The notes under the pieces: generated by a model
What the model was told of the DNA's origin: nothing
What the model saw: the letters and a program-made list of their open reading frames with translations, nothing else
Database searches by the model: none
Program-made: the position numbers and the translations under genes
Assembly: GCF_016545825.1 (NCBI RefSeq)
Contig: NC_052613.1
Location: 7,378,001 to 7,442,000, forward strand
Length of the DNA: 64,000 bases
From: Eucalyptus grandis
Lineage: Eukaryota; Streptophyta; Magnoliopsida; Myrtales; Myrtaceae
Direction: 5' to 3'
Part shown: positions 1-12,800 of the stretch, piece by piece
Layout of the letters: every line of letters begins with the position of its first letter
Position numbering within the stretch: the stretch's first letter is position 1

Positions 1-810
1 GAGATTATGCTTTTGTCACTCAATGGTAGAGTTGGCAAAATAGGTCATAAACCCATATTATGACCCATTTTAACTAAAAATGGGTCATATATAAGTTGAG
101 TGAAAATTAAATATGGGTTACAAATGGGTCAAGTGAAAGCTAAATATGAATCTGAATGGGTTATTAAGAAGCCCACTTTGAACCCATGGCCTTCACTCTT
201 TTGAACTTAACCAAGAAGAATGAAGGATTTTATAGAGGTTTTTGTTTATATAAATGGAGTGGAAGAGGTAGCCATGACAAAGTGCACATTGGGACTTTCA
301 GGAGGGCAAGGATCCGATCCAATTCCAAAACCACATGGTCTGATTAGGGATGTTGAGGATTTTGTTCACATAGAGCTTTGGACTAGCCCCGTGGCATAGA
401 TGCCAAGGAGGCTATGGACAGTCAGAGCTTAGCGGCAATTTGATAGCCATCGTGGAACTAATGGAGAGAGAAAAGAAAGGAGGAAGCTGGACAAATCTCC
501 GATCGAGGATGGACAAAGATATTATCATCTTTGCTATGGATGATTACACAAATGACCTATAAACTTCATCCTAATTTGCAGTGTCATCTCCAAATTTTTA
601 ATTTATTTAATGTAGCCTATGAACTTTTGAGCATTTAACAAAAATTCATATATTACTTTAAACGAATTAAAAGTTCAAAAATCACAATATTAACATTAGA
701 TATATATTTTTTTGTATCCCATAGATTAAATTAAATATGTACAAAAAGTTTGAGAATCATATTGAACAAATAAAAAATGCAAGAACATCATACTATGCAT
801 TGGGTTAAAG
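1..810. other. AT-rich intergenic sequence
   Basis: No gene could be supported here. The first 200 bases repeat the short phrase ATGGGT and its complement in AT-rich context. From about 580 to 810 the sequence is a degenerate repeat of the kind 'aaaagttcaa.aat.atattgaa', which recurs at 6830-7420. The segments look like old dispersed repeats. Confidence 0.6.
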
Positions 811-950
811 TTCAAACAATCAAAATTTTAGGAACAATATTACACATTGGAGTCAAAGTCCGAGAATCACTCGTGTCATCTTCCTTTTCAATACCAGAGA
901 CCGTGATGGGCTTAAAAAAACCAAATGACCGATCGAACAAGACATGAACA

Positions 951-1213
951 AGGCCCACTGAACAAGAGCTTTGGGCCCTAACCAACACGAGGCCCATGGA
1001 ACTAGATATTTGGGCCCTAACCAACACTAGGCCCATTGAACAAGATCTTTGGGCTAGGCCATCTAACGAGATCTTTGGGCCCTCACTAACACAAGGCCCA
1101 TCGAACGAGATATTTGGGCCCTCACCACACAAGGCCCATCGAACGAGATCTCTGGGCTCCCACCATACAAGGCCCATCGAACGAGATCTCTGGGCTCCCA
1201 CCATACAAGGCCC
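951..1213. repeat. 38-bp tandem array rich in TGGGCY (site II) motifs
   Basis: Seven head-to-tail units begin at 951, 990, 1029, 1056 (short), 1094, 1132 and 1170, with a partial unit at 1208. Each unit holds AGGCCCA near its start and TTTGGGCC or TCTGGGCT about 20 bases later, so TGGGCC/T occurs about a dozen times in 260 bases on both strands. In plants TGGGCY (site II) is a TCP-factor binding element of housekeeping promoters. The array lies about 470 bases upstream of the PDCB-type start codon, so a promoter role is possible but inferred. Confidence 0.85.
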
Positions 1214-1677
1214 GTTTCCCTCGGCCCGAGTGAAGCCCGCTTTTCTAGGGAAGCTCTTTTCCGTTCCTCCTCTTTTGGGAGGAGAGCGGCCAAAAAGCTC
1301 CCGCCAGCTCACCCCGACAGTCGCAACTCCCGATGAAGCCAAGATTTTCCTCCCTTGATAAAGTGCTCAAAATCGAAAAAAAAATAAAATAAAAAATAAA
1401 AAGAAAGTGCTCAAAATTCGAATTTGGATTTTTAAAAAAACGAAAGGGAAAACGGTAAAAAAAAAGAAAACAAAAAAGCAGAAAACAGAGAGTACAAGAC
1501 AAAAAGAAGAGCAGTACTCCACCGCTCCCATCCCCCTCCACCACCGCCCTCCTCCTCCTCCTCCCTTCTCCTCCACCATCTCTCTCTCTCTCTCTCTCTC
1601 TCTCAAGCTTGAAGCTGCGAAAGAGCGGAACTTCCGACGCCCGTCTCTGCATTCTCTCGAAGCTGCCGGCGGCTGAC

Positions 1678-4600
1678 ATGGCGCTCCTCCTGTTCGCGGT
1701 CCTCCTGCTCGCCGTCACCGGCCACTCCAGTAAGCACCCTCTTCTCTTCCTCTGCTGTCTTCTCTGTTTCCTTCTTGTTCTCCGCACCCGGAAGAGAAAG
1801 CTTCCCTCGCTTTCGAAGATCTGAACTTTCTTTATCTTGCACCACCACCAACGTTTTTCTTCTTGGCTTCTCGTGCATTTTCTCCTCTCCCGTTTCTCCT
1901 TTCCGAACCTCCCCTCGTTCTTGCTCCTGAAGCTCTGTCTGTACCAACGAGACCCGGAAGTTGGTCCTGTGTAGCAATGTCCAGTTCTTGGATGTTCTCG
2001 CTCTCGTTCTTGAACCTCCCTCTCTTGCCACCCAAATTTCGTGTCTTCAGCACAAAAGTAAAGCAGAACCAAGAAGGACCCGGAAGTTGATCCTGTGTGG
2101 CAATGTCCGGTTCTTGGATGTTCTCGCTCTCGTTCTTGAACATCCCTCTCTTGCTACCCAAATTTCGTGTCTTCAGCGCAAGAACAAAGCAGAAAAAGAA
2201 GGACCCGGAAGTTGGTCCTGTGTGGCAATGTCCGGTTCTGGGATGTTCTCGCTCTCGTTCTTGAACATCCCTCTCTTGCCACCCCAGTTTCGTGTCTTCA
2301 GCTCAAGATAAAGCAGACCAAAAAGGACCCGGAAGTTGGTCCTGTGGGAAGTTGGTCTTGTGTAGCAATGTCCAGTTCTTGGATATTCTCGTTCTTGAAC
2401 ATCCCTCTCTCGCCACCCCATTTTCGTGTCTTCAGCACAAAATAGAGCACAACCAAGAAAGACCCGGAGGTTGGTCCTGTGTAGCAATGTCCGGTTCTTG
2501 GATATTCTCGCTCTCGTTCTTGAACCTCCCTCTCCTGCCACCCCTTTTTCGTGTCTTCAGCACAAGATAAAGCAGAACCAAGAAGGACCCAGAAGAAAGG
2601 AAAAGATCCCCATTGTTCTTGATGATATGGGTGGTTTTCTAATGTCTGGTTCTGTGTTTGTTCCCTGTGTCTGCGTATTTAGGTGCGACTTGGTGCGTGT
2701 GCAAGGACGGGCTGGGCGACGCGGTGCTGCAGAAGACGCTGGACTACGCCTGCGGAGCCGGGGCGGATTGCTCGCCCATAAAGCAGACCGGGTCGTGCTA
2801 CTCGCCCAACACGGTGCGGTCTCACTGCTCCTACGCCGTCAACAGCTTCTTCCAGAAGAAGGGCCAGGGTCAGGGCACCTGCGACTTCGCCGGCACCGCC
2901 GCCGTATCCACCACGGACCCCAGTAAGCCAAGCGCTCACATTCGCTTATAATCACCCCAACTTCACTGCCACTCGCGAGCTATATTCACTTCAACGTACC
3001 TTTGTTTTGGGCAGGTGTTAGTGGTTGTGTGTTCCCTTCTAGTGCCAGGTATGTCGTCTCTTTACTTGCGTTGCCATGTTAATTCTTCCTTTTGGTCTTA
3101 ATTTGTGGGTGTTAGCAAACTGCGGATCTTTATGGTAGATTTCCACCCTTGCTTGTCGAGCATCTAGAGGGCTGTCAGCTCTGACATCTTTTATCGTCTG
3201 TACCGTCTTCACCACAAAGAACAAGGGAACTTGCATTATGCAGTTTACACGCACAGGACCACTGCTTGTACAGATTGAAAAAGAAATGCGTGTGGTTGGA
3301 AGGTCGTCGACGTCATCTTTATGAGTTCCATCTGCAAAAGATGATCTTTTGATTTCGGAAAAGTGAAAAATTATGGGGTGATTATAAAACGTTAGTGTTA
3401 ACATTTTCTTAATATTTTTCTAGTGAGAAGCCACATTGGCAGCTTTCATCTTTCCAACAAACTATCCTTCCCTAAAAGAATTTTGGCAGATCTTTTCCTG
3501 ATGGTTTTTTCTCTTAGCGACTAGAACTTAAACATACCTTATTGTTTCAATTTGATCTAGATGGGGAAGTATAAACCAGTTTTGAACTGGAATGAGACAT
3601 TCACTGGTGGTTAGCTATTCCATCATGCTTGAGGCTAGATTCAAATCGTCTCTTTTCTTTATTATCAGCTGGCTCGTCAATATGGGTTCCCATTCAAGAA
3701 AGACGCACCATTTACTTAATTAAATATCGGACTTTGTAAAGTAGATCAGGAGAACCTAGGTTAGATTCCATTGCCAATAATAAGTTCCAACCAGCCGCTA
3801 TGATCTGTCATTGAGCTGCAAAATTTTTGTCTGGTTTCGTGTGAACAGCCCTTCTTTTTACCCGATCATTCTCCTCTCAAAGTGGAAAGGGTACTTGGTT
3901 TTCTCTTATAAAAATGTTGCCAGCTTATTTTAAAGAATTTTCACCATCAGCTGATGACATTCTTTTTCTTTCATAATGCCTTCGATCACGGGGATGATTC
4001 TTAAAGTTTGAATACAGAGGAATGCTCTGTCAGATGCTTTGCGTGGCTTTGCTTTTTCATCTTTTTATCGATCCAATCCGAACCGTCCTCTTTTTGTCAT
4101 TTGATGCATGATTATGTTTCTTGACTCGTCCGGCTATTCATTTAGTGTCCTTTTCCTCTCTTTCTACGGATCCATCAACTCTTTGAGAGGTGGAGGTGGG
4201 ACACTATTCCCAACTTTTGATAAAGGCACCCCAATTATTGGGCTTGACGGTCTTTAACCCATTTGAATACACCTGAAAAACTACACGGTGATGGATATTC
4301 CTTTAATTCAAAAACAAAGAGAAGGAGCAAATGCCCATTTACCAGATAGTCCAAAATACAGGGTAACAAGGCTTTTCTGTCATATGGAAACTGCAGAAGC
4401 AGCCGGGGGTAAATTTTAAATGCTACTTTGATCTGTTGTGGTAGGGCCATTGTATTGATGGCTGTGACCCTCTGATTGTGGGAGCCTCGATCCATCGCGC
4501 TCAGTCATTTTGGACACCATTGTTTCGAGATTCGAACCAACTTTTTGACTTGCTAGGGTGAGGTCTCTCGAAAGCTGTGCACTCGCCCAAAGAAAAAAAG

Positions 4601-5408
4601 TTCTTTCTACGTTGCTCGAGCCAGCTTTTTCTTTTATCCCCTTAACTTTTTCTCCTCTGTCCGCGGATTTTATGAGCAAGGCTCTAGATGATTTCCTAGT
4701 CTCTTCACAGGACCAGTGCCCTATAAAGTAACATTTTGATTCTTGGTTATTACATCAGGGAATGAAGTGCCATACTGCATCTTTTCTTTATCTGAAATCG
4801 TAGCGATTTAATATTATGACTAGAGAACTGGTAGTGTAAATTTGTCGTGGACGTGTGTTCTTTCGACGCGACAACTTACGACACTGATCCGTTCGTCATG
4901 TGAATCTTTGTCGGTAGAGGTTTGATCATACTAAATGGGCCTCATCTTTGGGGAAGCTTTTATTGCTTGTTCTCTGGAGATAAGCATGTGGTCATTTACT
5001 GTCTCCTCTTCTTGGACACTTGGTTTGAGAACATTTGTTAACTCACGCCTGGTTTATCGATGGTTCAGCTCGGGCAGCACATCCACGACCCCAGTCACAA
5101 CCACTCCGTCCACGACCCCTCCGTCCACCACCACACCGTCCACAGCAACACCATCCACCGCCACACCGTCCACTGCCACACCATCCACCGCCACTCCCAC
5201 AACAACCACCGGAACCCCGACCACCACGGCCACTCCCTTCACAGGGACCCCGACGGGAGTTATGGGAGGAGTCGGCACGGGCATGAGCCCGACGGGGATC
5301 AACACCGACGTCAGCGATGCGGGCCTCAGGAGTCTCTCCAGCGGCTGCTGGCTCTGCTTTTTCACTGCCCTTCTGGCCTCTTCCTGGCTCATGCCACTGT
5401 GGAACTGA
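1678..5408 (+). CDS. PDCB3: X8-domain GPI-anchored protein, plasmodesmata callose-binding (PDCB3-like)
   Basis: Four exons are read: 1678-1729, 2683-2922, 3015-3048 and 5069-5408, giving 221 residues. Splice phases agree throughout, and introns are 953, 92 and 2020 bp. Residues 1-17 are a hydrophobic signal peptide. Residues 18-110 form the X8 (CBM43) domain, beginning ATWCVCKDG and carrying the usual cysteines with the NSFFQKKGQ block. A Thr/Pro-rich linker with TPSTA repeats follows. The end is hydrophobic after a small-residue stretch, as in a GPI-anchor signal. PDCB proteins bind callose at the necks of plasmodesmata and limit cell-to-cell movement. Sequence and exon pattern resemble Arabidopsis PDCB3 (At1g18650); exact orthology is inferred. 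The start is the only in-frame ATG directly before the signal peptide. A CT-rich leader (1575-1603) precedes it. Confidence 0.88.
1951..2590 (+). repeat. ~125-bp minisatellite inside intron 1 of the X8 gene
   Basis: Copies start at GACCCGGA(A/G)G near 1951, 2077, 2202, 2326 and 2461, with a truncated sixth at 2586. Spacings are 126, 125, 124, 135 and 125 bp. The copies differ by scattered substitutions. The fourth unit carries an extra short internal duplication of GGAAGTTGGTC. The repeat fills most of the first intron. Open frames crossing it on both strands are by-products of the periodicity and not genes. Confidence 0.9.
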
Positions 5409-8036
5409 ATTGGAAGGGTTAAAAGAGTGTTGAAACTGTGGAGCTTGTGAAGTGGTGGGGATTTGGGTCAGAAGATAGAGTGAGACTGCACATAGTTTGT
5501 GCATACGTGGGTATGACTATGCAGTGCATGTGACTCTACTGTGGTTTTTTGTAGGATACTATCTCTTTAAGTACTAAAAATTTGCCAGACTTGTCTTCTT
5601 TCTTTGGGGTCTCTTGTCCTTCCTTTTCTCTCTTACATGGTGAAAAAGGTGGAAAAAACAAAGAAGGGAAGGGCCTTGGATTCCTCCTGGAAAGTGGTGG
5701 GCTCGTGCTTCATATGGTTACTGTGTCAGTTTAGAATTCTAGGTTAGGAGGATTTGACAGTCCTCCCTGTTCCTAAGCTATTATTATAAGTGAGACTGCA
5801 GCAGCATACTATCTGTATCAGCTTATTGTCCTGTTGTTTCTGGATGACCATTTTCACAATCCTTCCATTCACCTCTTGGGGTAATGCTTGCCCGACCGAG
5901 CGGGATCGCAGGCATTGTTCCCGTGAGCGCCACATGATCAATGACTGGTTAAACCCAGTTTGTGTTGTGGATTAGTTCTTGCCGATTTCAATTGGTTGAA
6001 GTTCTGGAATAACATGGTTAAGATTTGTAAAAGTATTAAAGGGAGCTTGACTTGAATGCATTTGTTGGTTTATGATGAAGTATCTTATGTATGCTAAATA
6101 TGAATGGTAAGTATAATTGTGACTCACGTGATATCATTAACTAAAGGTTTATTAACTACTTAAATGCTAAATGATACTAAAAGTTTCAATTCTTATGAAA
6201 ATGAAACAGTGCAAATTTTTTGAGAAGTTTCAATTCCTGTGAAGAAATGCAAGTTCTTATGAAAATTTGCAATTCTTATCGTAAGTAACGGTTTTTATGA
6301 CGCTGATTGATAATTTATATAAATATAGTCCGGTCATCTCTACCCAAAATCGTACCCAAAATCGTCCATCTAATGAAAAGAAATCAGATATTTTTTGTAT
6401 TTATTTTGTTTCTTCTTCAATCATTTTTATGTTATTGTTATAAATAGAGGTATGTTTGTATCCTTCTTATTGTCAATAAATCAAGAAAATTAAAATCTTT
6501 TTATTTTTTAATTTTCGCATAAAAAATTACTTCATGGCCAACGTGAACTTGAGATCCACCAACTATAAAATAGCGTTAAGAGAATGTTCCGGTCTATTTT
6601 GAATTGCAGGGAATAGAAATAATTTTCTATTGCGTGCTATAATTTAATCAGAGAAAGGAATTAGATGAATTATTAAAATATTAGAGAAAATGGATGGTCA
6701 CGTGGGCTGTGTGCTGAAGAACGTTCCCCGGCACCTTTGCATTTGGGTCAATTTTTAACGGGCCACTGAGATTAGTCGAACACTTCGGTGAGTATGAAAG
6801 GAAAAATGGCACAAATAATTTCTTAACTTTGGCCCAATTTGTAGTATGATTCATGAACTTTAACTCAATACATAATATCGTTCATGAACTTCTAATTTAT
6901 TAAGTGTAGCCTCTAAATTTTCGGTACGTGTTCGGATTAGTATCTAGATTATACAAAAATGTTTGTTGCTGTCCTTCCATCAAACATTTTCATATACTGT
7001 AGGAATCAATTTGAACATGCACTAAAAGATTAGGAAGCACATCAAATATATTAAAAATTTATGAACGATATTGCATGCAAGGCTAAAATTTGGGAATTGC
7101 ATTAAATAAGTTAAAAGTTCAAGGACTATATTGAATATTGAGCTAAAGTTTAAGGATTATTTATATTATTATTCTATTATGAAATGAATGACATGCCAAT
7201 CACATTCAACATTACCAATTATTTAATGCCATTCTTCTATTGAATATTTCCATGTAGTTTAGGGATTAATTTGAACACGTATTAAAAGTTTGAGAACCAT
7301 ATTGAATAAATTAAAAATTCAAGAATTATATTATATACTTAATTAAAATTTAGGGATCATATTGAATAAATAAAAAGTACAAAGACTACATTGAATACCG
7401 GGTTAAAGTTCAAGGAGTATTTATGTCATTATCTCATTATGAAACGAATCACATGCCAATCATATTCGAGATTACCAACTATTGATAAGAGCCTTAACAT
7501 AAATTTTGAGAGTGATAACATTTCTAACAACATTCTCGGGAGATTTCGGGATTTCGCAGGGCCTCCTTTCAAGGTAGACTCGATTAAGCATCGTTCGAAA
7601 GGTCGATTCGGTTTAATTAAAGATAAAACAATGTATCTACGAGAGTTAAAGAAAATTGAATCGTTCACCTGGGGTTATGCATTCCTATCCAAAGAATATT
7701 TTCGGCCTAAAAATAAAAGCAATGCAAGCATGGAAAATTAAATTTAGTATTTCGAAACATTGTTAATAAGTTTTGTACGGAGGCTTGTCTCGAATAAGTT
7801 CTTAACTAGTTCGAGCTCGACTAAGATCAACTTGATTAATCGATGAGTTTGAGTATAAGGTCTAGCTAAGCTCGATCCCAACTCAAGCTCGAATTCAAAA
7901 TTTCAGACATTAACTCAAATTTGAAATTCAAGGAATATACATAAAAGCTCAATCTTTTTTTCTATTAAGCTTTCAAACTCGCACTAGAAAGGAAAAAGGG
8001 GATGAGTTTGAGTAACTCGCGAGCAGCCCGACTCAC
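5409..8036. other. 3' flank and AT-rich intergenic DNA
   Basis: The first ~600 bases are probably 3' UTR of the X8 gene. After about 6000 the DNA is AT-rich. Between 6830 and 7420 it consists of degenerate repeats of the type 'attaaaagttcaag.a.tatattgaat', related to 600-810. No coding signal with splice sites or family similarity was found. The frame open at 7391-7741 shows no recognisable protein. Confidence 0.55.
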
Positions 8037-8037
8037 T

Positions 8038-8696
<659 letters not shown>

Positions 8697-9360
8697 GAGC
8701 GCATTTGGTAACAATTTTGTTCCCGGGAATAATTTCTAAATATTTTAAACCATTTGGTAACTATCCAAAATTTCTGATTTTGGAATATTATTGTGAGGCT
8801 CGACTTCACCGGTAGTTAGGTGGGCCTCGCTAGTCGCGCTTGCACGGCCTCGGCGATACTCGGGCCTCGAGGTTGGATAAAGGAGGCTTGGCCTCGCCGG
8901 GGCTGGGCGAGCCTCACTAGGGCCAAGTGGGCCTCGCCCAGCCCTCCGGCGAGCTCGTTGGACCGATTGCTGGCGGTCAACGATGACGGCGATGGATGGT
9001 GATGATGGGCAGTGTACGGTGACGGGCGGTGGCAAACGGCAATGAATGGCAACCGCGAGATAGCGGTCCATGAAGAAGAAGAAAAGAGAAGAAGAAGAGA
9101 AAATGGAGGAAAAAAAAGGTTTTGGAGGAAGAAGAATCGACATTTTTTTAATTCTTTTTTTTTAGTTTCTTCTCGAAACGAGAAGAGGATCAATCTTTTT
9201 TTTAATTCTTAATTTTGTTCCAAATCTACTTCCGAAAATAAATAAATAAAAATTTGTTGTTTAGAATAAAATTTTTACCAAATGCAATTCTATTCCTAAA
9301 CTAATCTCGAAAACAAAAAATTTAAAATCGGCCACTGCTTAAATGGTTACCGTACGGTGC
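8697..9360. mobile_element. Tourist-like (PIF/Harbinger type) non-autonomous element, copy A
   Basis: The left end reads GAGCGCATTTGGTAAC and the right end GGTTACCGTACGGTGCC, which are imperfect inverted repeats. Both are flanked by TAA, the target duplication typical of PIF/Harbinger and Tourist MITEs. The AT-rich ends hold GTTCCCGGGAATAA-type subterminal repeats. The middle (about 8800-9060) is a GC-rich segment of repeated GCCTCGCC phrases that opens long but meaningless frames on both strands. No transposase is present. Family assignment is inferred from ends and TSD only. Confidence 0.65.
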
Positions 9361-9828
9361 CTAAATACGTCATAAAGTGACATTAGGTTTCTTCTTTTTG
9401 GTGTGCATCTCCTCAGCGTTGTTGCATGATGGTGTTGACGGGCGCATTTAAACCCTCTGCATGGAAGAGTAAAATGACGGGTATGGGCCCCGGCTAATCC
9501 CCTGCCCCGCGCCCAGTGCAACCGGAATGAGACCCCGGGGGATCGAGCCGTCGATCGGAGGTCGCGCTCCCACGCGGCGCGATCGCGTCGGGCCATCGCC
9601 CGCTGACCCGATCCCCCCCGGTGACGCCCCAGCCGTGGGCGCGGCCGCAGGCGGTAATTCCCCGCGGCGTATATCGTCTTCCCCCGTCCTTCTTCCTCAG
9701 AAAAAAGCACAGCTCATGCACCAGTCTTCTCTCTCTTCCCTCTCTCTCTCTCTCTCTAGCTTCTCTCTCTAGCTTCTCGCCGTCTGCGAAGTCCCAGCGC
9801 GCCGAGGAAAGCGCGGAGGACGGCGGAG
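9361..9828 (+). promoter_or_regulatory. Probable promoter and leader of the PHD-finger gene
   Basis: The sequence switches from AT-rich to GC-rich and carries a CT-repeat (about 9729-9775) just before the start codon at 9829, a common plant 5' leader feature. A telo-box-like AAACCCTAG occurs at 9859-9867, just inside intron 1. No clear TATA box was seen. Confidence 0.4.
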
Positions 9829-12800
9829 ATGGAGTCCCTGGTAAAAACCCTCTTCTCAAAACCCTAGCTTTTCCCGCGGCCACGTCTCGCTCTCTTTCCA
9901 TTTCTCGTGGCCCCCGCTTTGTTGCTATTTTCGGACAGTCTCTTGCCTTCCGGAACAAGCAAGCCACGTTCCTTTGTCTCTTCTCCGAGGGTTCCGATCC
10001 GCGGCGCCGGCGCCGGCGGGGGGGCGGGGTCTCTCGCCGGCGTCCGTCCGCCCGTCCGACCGTCCGACGTGTCGTGTCGTGTCGTGTCCACTGCTCGTGT
10101 CTGGTCGCGATCGCCGTCCGCCCGGTCCTTCCGAGGCGAGATCGTCGGTGCGCCTCCTTCCCGCGCCGTGACGTGGGAGACGCGTCGTTTCTGTTCCGGT
10201 GATTTCAGCGGTGGGGCTGTGCGCGTTTGTTTTGTTGTTTAGTCGAGCGGAGACGAAGGCGATCGAACAGTGACTATTCTCTGACCTCACCTGCGCCGTC
10301 TTTTTTTTTGCCCTTTTCTTTCGGGACACGGTAGCTGACTAGCGACATCGTCGTGAGCATGGATTGAATGATGATGGGTCGATCTCGCATTTGCATTTCG
10401 CTCGAGTTCTCGCCGATTCCCGTTTTCGGCTTCGGGTGTCTTTTCGTCTTCGTTTTTTCGTCGTGTTTTCCTTTTCTTGTTTTCATGGTGGGTTTGACGT
10501 ATGCTTGTTCGAGCAGTGCTCTGAACCACAGCAGTGTAAAAATTCCATCGCGCAAGCTGAGTGCATCCTTTGACTGGTTTGCATTTTCCAGTTGTACTTG
10601 GATACTCATGTTTTATAGTATTTGTCTGCTCTTGCGGTATGATTCGATGGACCCTCGTGTCCCCGAAGCAAGGTTGTTTTTTAATTGGTATCCTACATGC
10701 AAGTCTACATGTGAATGGCTGGGCAATATGTTCTGTGATTTGTTGATTGCGCTGTTGTCTTTGAGAATTTCATGTTTCCGCGATTTTCCTTTTTTCCCTT
10801 CTGATTGAATCTCTTCTAACGCAGGAGGATCCTTGTGATACATGTGGTGACTTTGGTTTTGCTGAGTTGATGGCAACCTGCTCAACTTGTCCTGCTCGGC
10901 AACATATGTATGATCTCTCTCCCTAATTCCATCTGTCACGACTCCAACGTATGCATTTTGCCTGATGACCTGGTTTATTGTCAAGAGACATTTCTGAAAA
11001 TATATAAGAACTGGAAATCCAGCTGCTGATATGACTCGACCATATGAACTTACTAGTGAAGATAGATTCTTTATTTTCAGTTGAGTCAGGAGAACCTGAT
11101 TCAGACATTTTGTTATATAAAGACTTAAGCAGCACTCATTATGGGCAGCAGTGGTCTTCGTCTGAATTGAACCACCACAACCTAGACCGGTTTTTTGTCC
11201 TCTTGTTACTTGTTCTAATGTTATCCCATTTTCTTTCTTAGAGGCACATAATTGTTGATAACCTACTCTTATCAAATTGATTTGCTTCTTCTTTTCCACG
11301 CATTCTCCTAATCACATCTAGCTCGAACATTCCTACCAATGAAAAATGTTATGGTGTTCATTCTGTTTGTTCTCATATTTCTCGAGTCCAGTTACTGTGC
11401 AGCACAAGTTATGCATGAAGTCCCTGAAGAATGGCATTGTGAAGAATGCCAATTTCCGGACGAAGCGAATAGGTCAATGTTTCATTTGGAAGAAGAATCC
11501 ATTGCAATGGTCCCATCACTGACCAGTAGAGAAGGTCCAAAAAGTCAAAGAAAATCCAAAGTGAAGTTTCTTAGTCCTGAAGAAGTCATCAAGTTATCAT
11601 TGGGGGAGAGGGAGAGACCTTCTGTGAGCCATATGTGCCTGAAACCTAATGCGGCATCTAGTGCCCGGCAAAATCCATTGAAGTCCAAGGTCTTTGCTTC
11701 AAAGTCCCTTGTGATGGAAAAAGGCAATCATCATTTAGTGTCTTCAGGTTGCCAACATCCATTAAAAAGTCGAAGCTTGAATATAGTTTCGTCAATTAAT
11801 CAGCTGCGTCAAATCTCAGCAGCAAAAGAACTGAAAGGTGACGGCCTTATTTTCAAATTACTATGCCAATAATATATAATAACGCATTCATCAAATTCAA
11901 TGGTGGTTAGAATATTCCCAGTTTGTTAGCTTAAATACTTAGGGAGCAGTCTGAAAGGAGAGTGAGGCATCTTAAGTTGTGCTTGGCTTTCACTGAAAAA
12001 GTAACTGCAATCTGTAATAGTTTTGTAAGTGCACTTGTGCTTTTATGATGACAATTTTAAAAATATTGTTGTGTAATACTTCAACCGAACCTCAAGACTG
12101 TAGCAGATTGATGCAAAGTCAGATGCAGTCTTTTTTCTTAAAAGCTTGCGTTATTAGAGAAGGTACAGGTTATATATTGTTACTTAACATTTCCATTTAT
12201 AGGTAATATTGCCATCAAATGCATTATCAATATCCAGTTGGTGTTTGTCGTCTTGCATATTGTTTGATTTACATGCATAACATCAAGACAGTCGTGCAGA
12301 TATTAGACAGATCTGGTTTTGGATAGTAAAATAAATCATAGATGCCAAAGTTCCATAATTCATGATAATAAAGCAGGCTGAATCAACATTTTCTTTTGTT
12401 ACTGGTGAGTTCAGATGTTTCTCTGGCACCTTCGTCTCTTGTCTGAAAAACTACTTTTGCACTTGATAGATGGGATGAACTTTATTTCAGGCAAGAAGGA
12501 TCTTGTTCCGCGGCCAAAGAAGCATGTTGATGAGGATCAGTTGATGTTTAAAATGGAAGCAAAGGAAGAATCTATGAAACTTGTGTCACCCATTTCACCA
12601 TCCAGATGTTCTCAACGCTTTGATAAATCAGGCAAGGAAGCCATAGGAATCTTTTTTTTCTTTTTCTTTTTTTGTTTCAATTCGAAGCAACCTTCTCTGC
12701 ATTTTCTTTTAACTATCAATGAAGAAGTGGGATTTTGTGATAGAAAGGGACTTATCTGCTTTGTTATGGTTGTATCCTGAAATGCTTGGAAGGATACTTT

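Noticed and set aside
812..1358. Long open frames on both strands over the 38-bp array
   Set aside because: They follow the repeat period, mirror each other on opposite strands and contain no protein-like sequence.
951..2590. CRISPR-like regular repeats
   Set aside because: These are head-to-tail tandem repeats without unique spacers, in a plant nuclear genome.
7391..7741. 116-codon open frame (+)
   Set aside because: It lies in AT-rich repeat DNA and has no recognisable family, splice context or neighbours.
8745..9193. Open frames of 120-130 codons inside MITE copy A
   Set aside because: They come from GC-rich repeated GCCTCGCC phrases. Similar frames occur in copy B with no conserved protein.
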